Assembly (NCBI GenBank): GCA_030428585.1
Contig: JAUIDL010000048.1
Coordinates: 1 to 5,686 of the forward strand
Length of the DNA: 5,686 nt
Source: a bacterium
GTDB lineage: Bacteria; Patescibacteriota; Saccharimonadia; Saccharimonadales; Saccharimonadaceae
Direction: 5' to 3'
Position numbers and translations under genes: made by a program. Of the stretch, positions 5,337 through 5,686 are shown in pieces. Within the stretch, counting starts at the first letter, position 1; each line of letters opens with the position of its first letter. A model generated the notes under the pieces. The model was given only the letters and a program-made list of their open reading frames with translations, had not been told where the DNA came from and made no database searches.

Positions 5337-5366
5337 AGTATTGCGAACAATGCTGAAGGATGTCTT
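5337..5366 (-). promoter_or_regulatory. Weak candidate promoter of the GreA-like gene
   Basis: On the - strand AAGACA (5361-5366) and AATACT (5337-5342) each match four of six consensus bases with an 18-base spacer. Transcription would begin near 5330, leaving a leader of nearly 60 bases. The match is weak, but the position between the upstream terminator and the ribosome binding site is right. Confidence 0.28.
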
Positions 5367-5386
5367 AAAAAAACGGCTTAATCGTT
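5367..5386 (-). terminator. Weak intrinsic terminator after the histidine kinase
   Basis: On the - strand AACG pairs with CGTT around a seven-base loop, followed directly by seven T residues, 19 bases after the kinase stop codon. The T-run is good but the stem is only four pairs, so termination may be partial. Confidence 0.4.
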
Positions 5387-5405
5387 GTAATTTTATAGTA
5401 AATAC

Positions 5406-5686
5406 TTATGCTTGGGCCTTCGCGCGATTGCCACTGGCGCGAACTGTTGGCAAAGAGAACGAAAAGGTCGTTTGGCCGTCGACGCTCTTTACCCGTAAAT
5501 CACCTTTGTGAATTTTGCAGACTCGTTTGGCAATCGCGAGCCCGAGCCCATAGCCATTCCCAGAGCTATTTGTTCGTGATGAGTCACCGCGATAAAATCG
5601 CTCGAACATCAAGGCTTGCTTGTCTTTAGGTATAGTTTCACCTTTGTTGGTCACCGAGAAATACGAATTTAACCGCTTTTCGTGAA
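5406..5686 (-). CDS. Sensor histidine kinase, C-terminal part of the ATPase domain (cut by window edge)
   Basis: The last 92 residues of a two-component sensor kinase; the frame stays open past the right edge, so sensor, membrane, dimerisation and His regions lie outside. Counting visible residues: a G1-type box VTNKGETIP (11-19), the F box MFERFYRGD (26-34) and the G2 box GYGLGLAIAKRV (44-55), then H-K-G-D-L and the final strand TFSFSLP (73-79), with a short basic tail. The kinase would bind ATP, phosphorylate its own His and pass the phosphate to a response regulator, probably encoded upstream beyond the edge. The G1 box has Asn where the classical DxGxG has Asp and lacks its second Gly. 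Asn-type boxes also occur in CusS-like metal sensors, so activity is not ruled out. A Val (GTG) within the frame is not a true start. The GreA-like gene follows after 132 bases with its own apparent signals. Confidence 0.85.
   Translation of the reverse strand, partial: HEKRLNSYFSVTNKGETIPKDKQALMFERFYRGDSSRTNSSGNGYGLGLAIAKRVCKIHKGDLRVKSVDGQTTFSFSLPTVRASGNRAKAQA

Overview
The window looks like a mosaic of at least two bacterial sources. The left part (about 1-1475) is GC-rich. It holds an internal fragment of a carbamoyl-phosphate synthase large subunit (CarB, + strand) that runs head-on into the 3' end of a secreted cell-surface protein gene (- strand). The codon use, the long Ala-rich signal peptide and the Thr/Glu/Pro linker suggest an actinobacterium-like, high-GC organism. 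From about 1515 onward the base composition drops to roughly balanced GC with AT-rich spacers. The genes there (a cation P-type ATPase, a diverged GreA-like factor, the tail of a sensor histidine kinase and a small unknown protein) would fit a Patescibacteria/Saccharibacteria-like genome, although that assignment is inference from protein style only. Standard genetic code fits throughout.

Layout, left to right: CarB fragment (2-307, +); an abrupt break at about 290-310 where CarB similarity stops and antisense surface-protein sequence begins; the secreted two-domain surface protein (283-1434, -), whose last codons come from the reverse strand of CarB; a second break at about 1475-1515; a 450-base intergenic stretch (1435-1887) with promoter-like sequence, small inverted repeats and a short stretch resembling a tmRNA proteolysis-tag reading frame; an 82-residue unknown protein (1888-2136, +) with a good ribosome binding site; a full-length 844-residue P2-type cation ATPase (2188-4722, -); a strong hairpin terminator (4738-4767); a GreA-like transcription factor (4788-5273, -); a 132-base spacer with a weak terminator, weak promoter and perfect inverted repeat; and the C-terminal 92 residues of a histidine kinase (5406 to the window edge, -).

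The three genes on the - strand at the right (kinase, GreA-like factor, ATPase) point the same way but are separated by terminator-like hairpins, so they look like adjacent single-gene units rather than one tight operon. I see no defence system, mobile element, CRISPR array, rRNA or complete tRNA, and no convincing new multi-gene system. The observations most worth a second look are the two breaks, the tmRNA-tag-like segment next to the second one, the altered coiled-coil tip of the GreA-like protein, and the small orphan protein with palindromes upstream.
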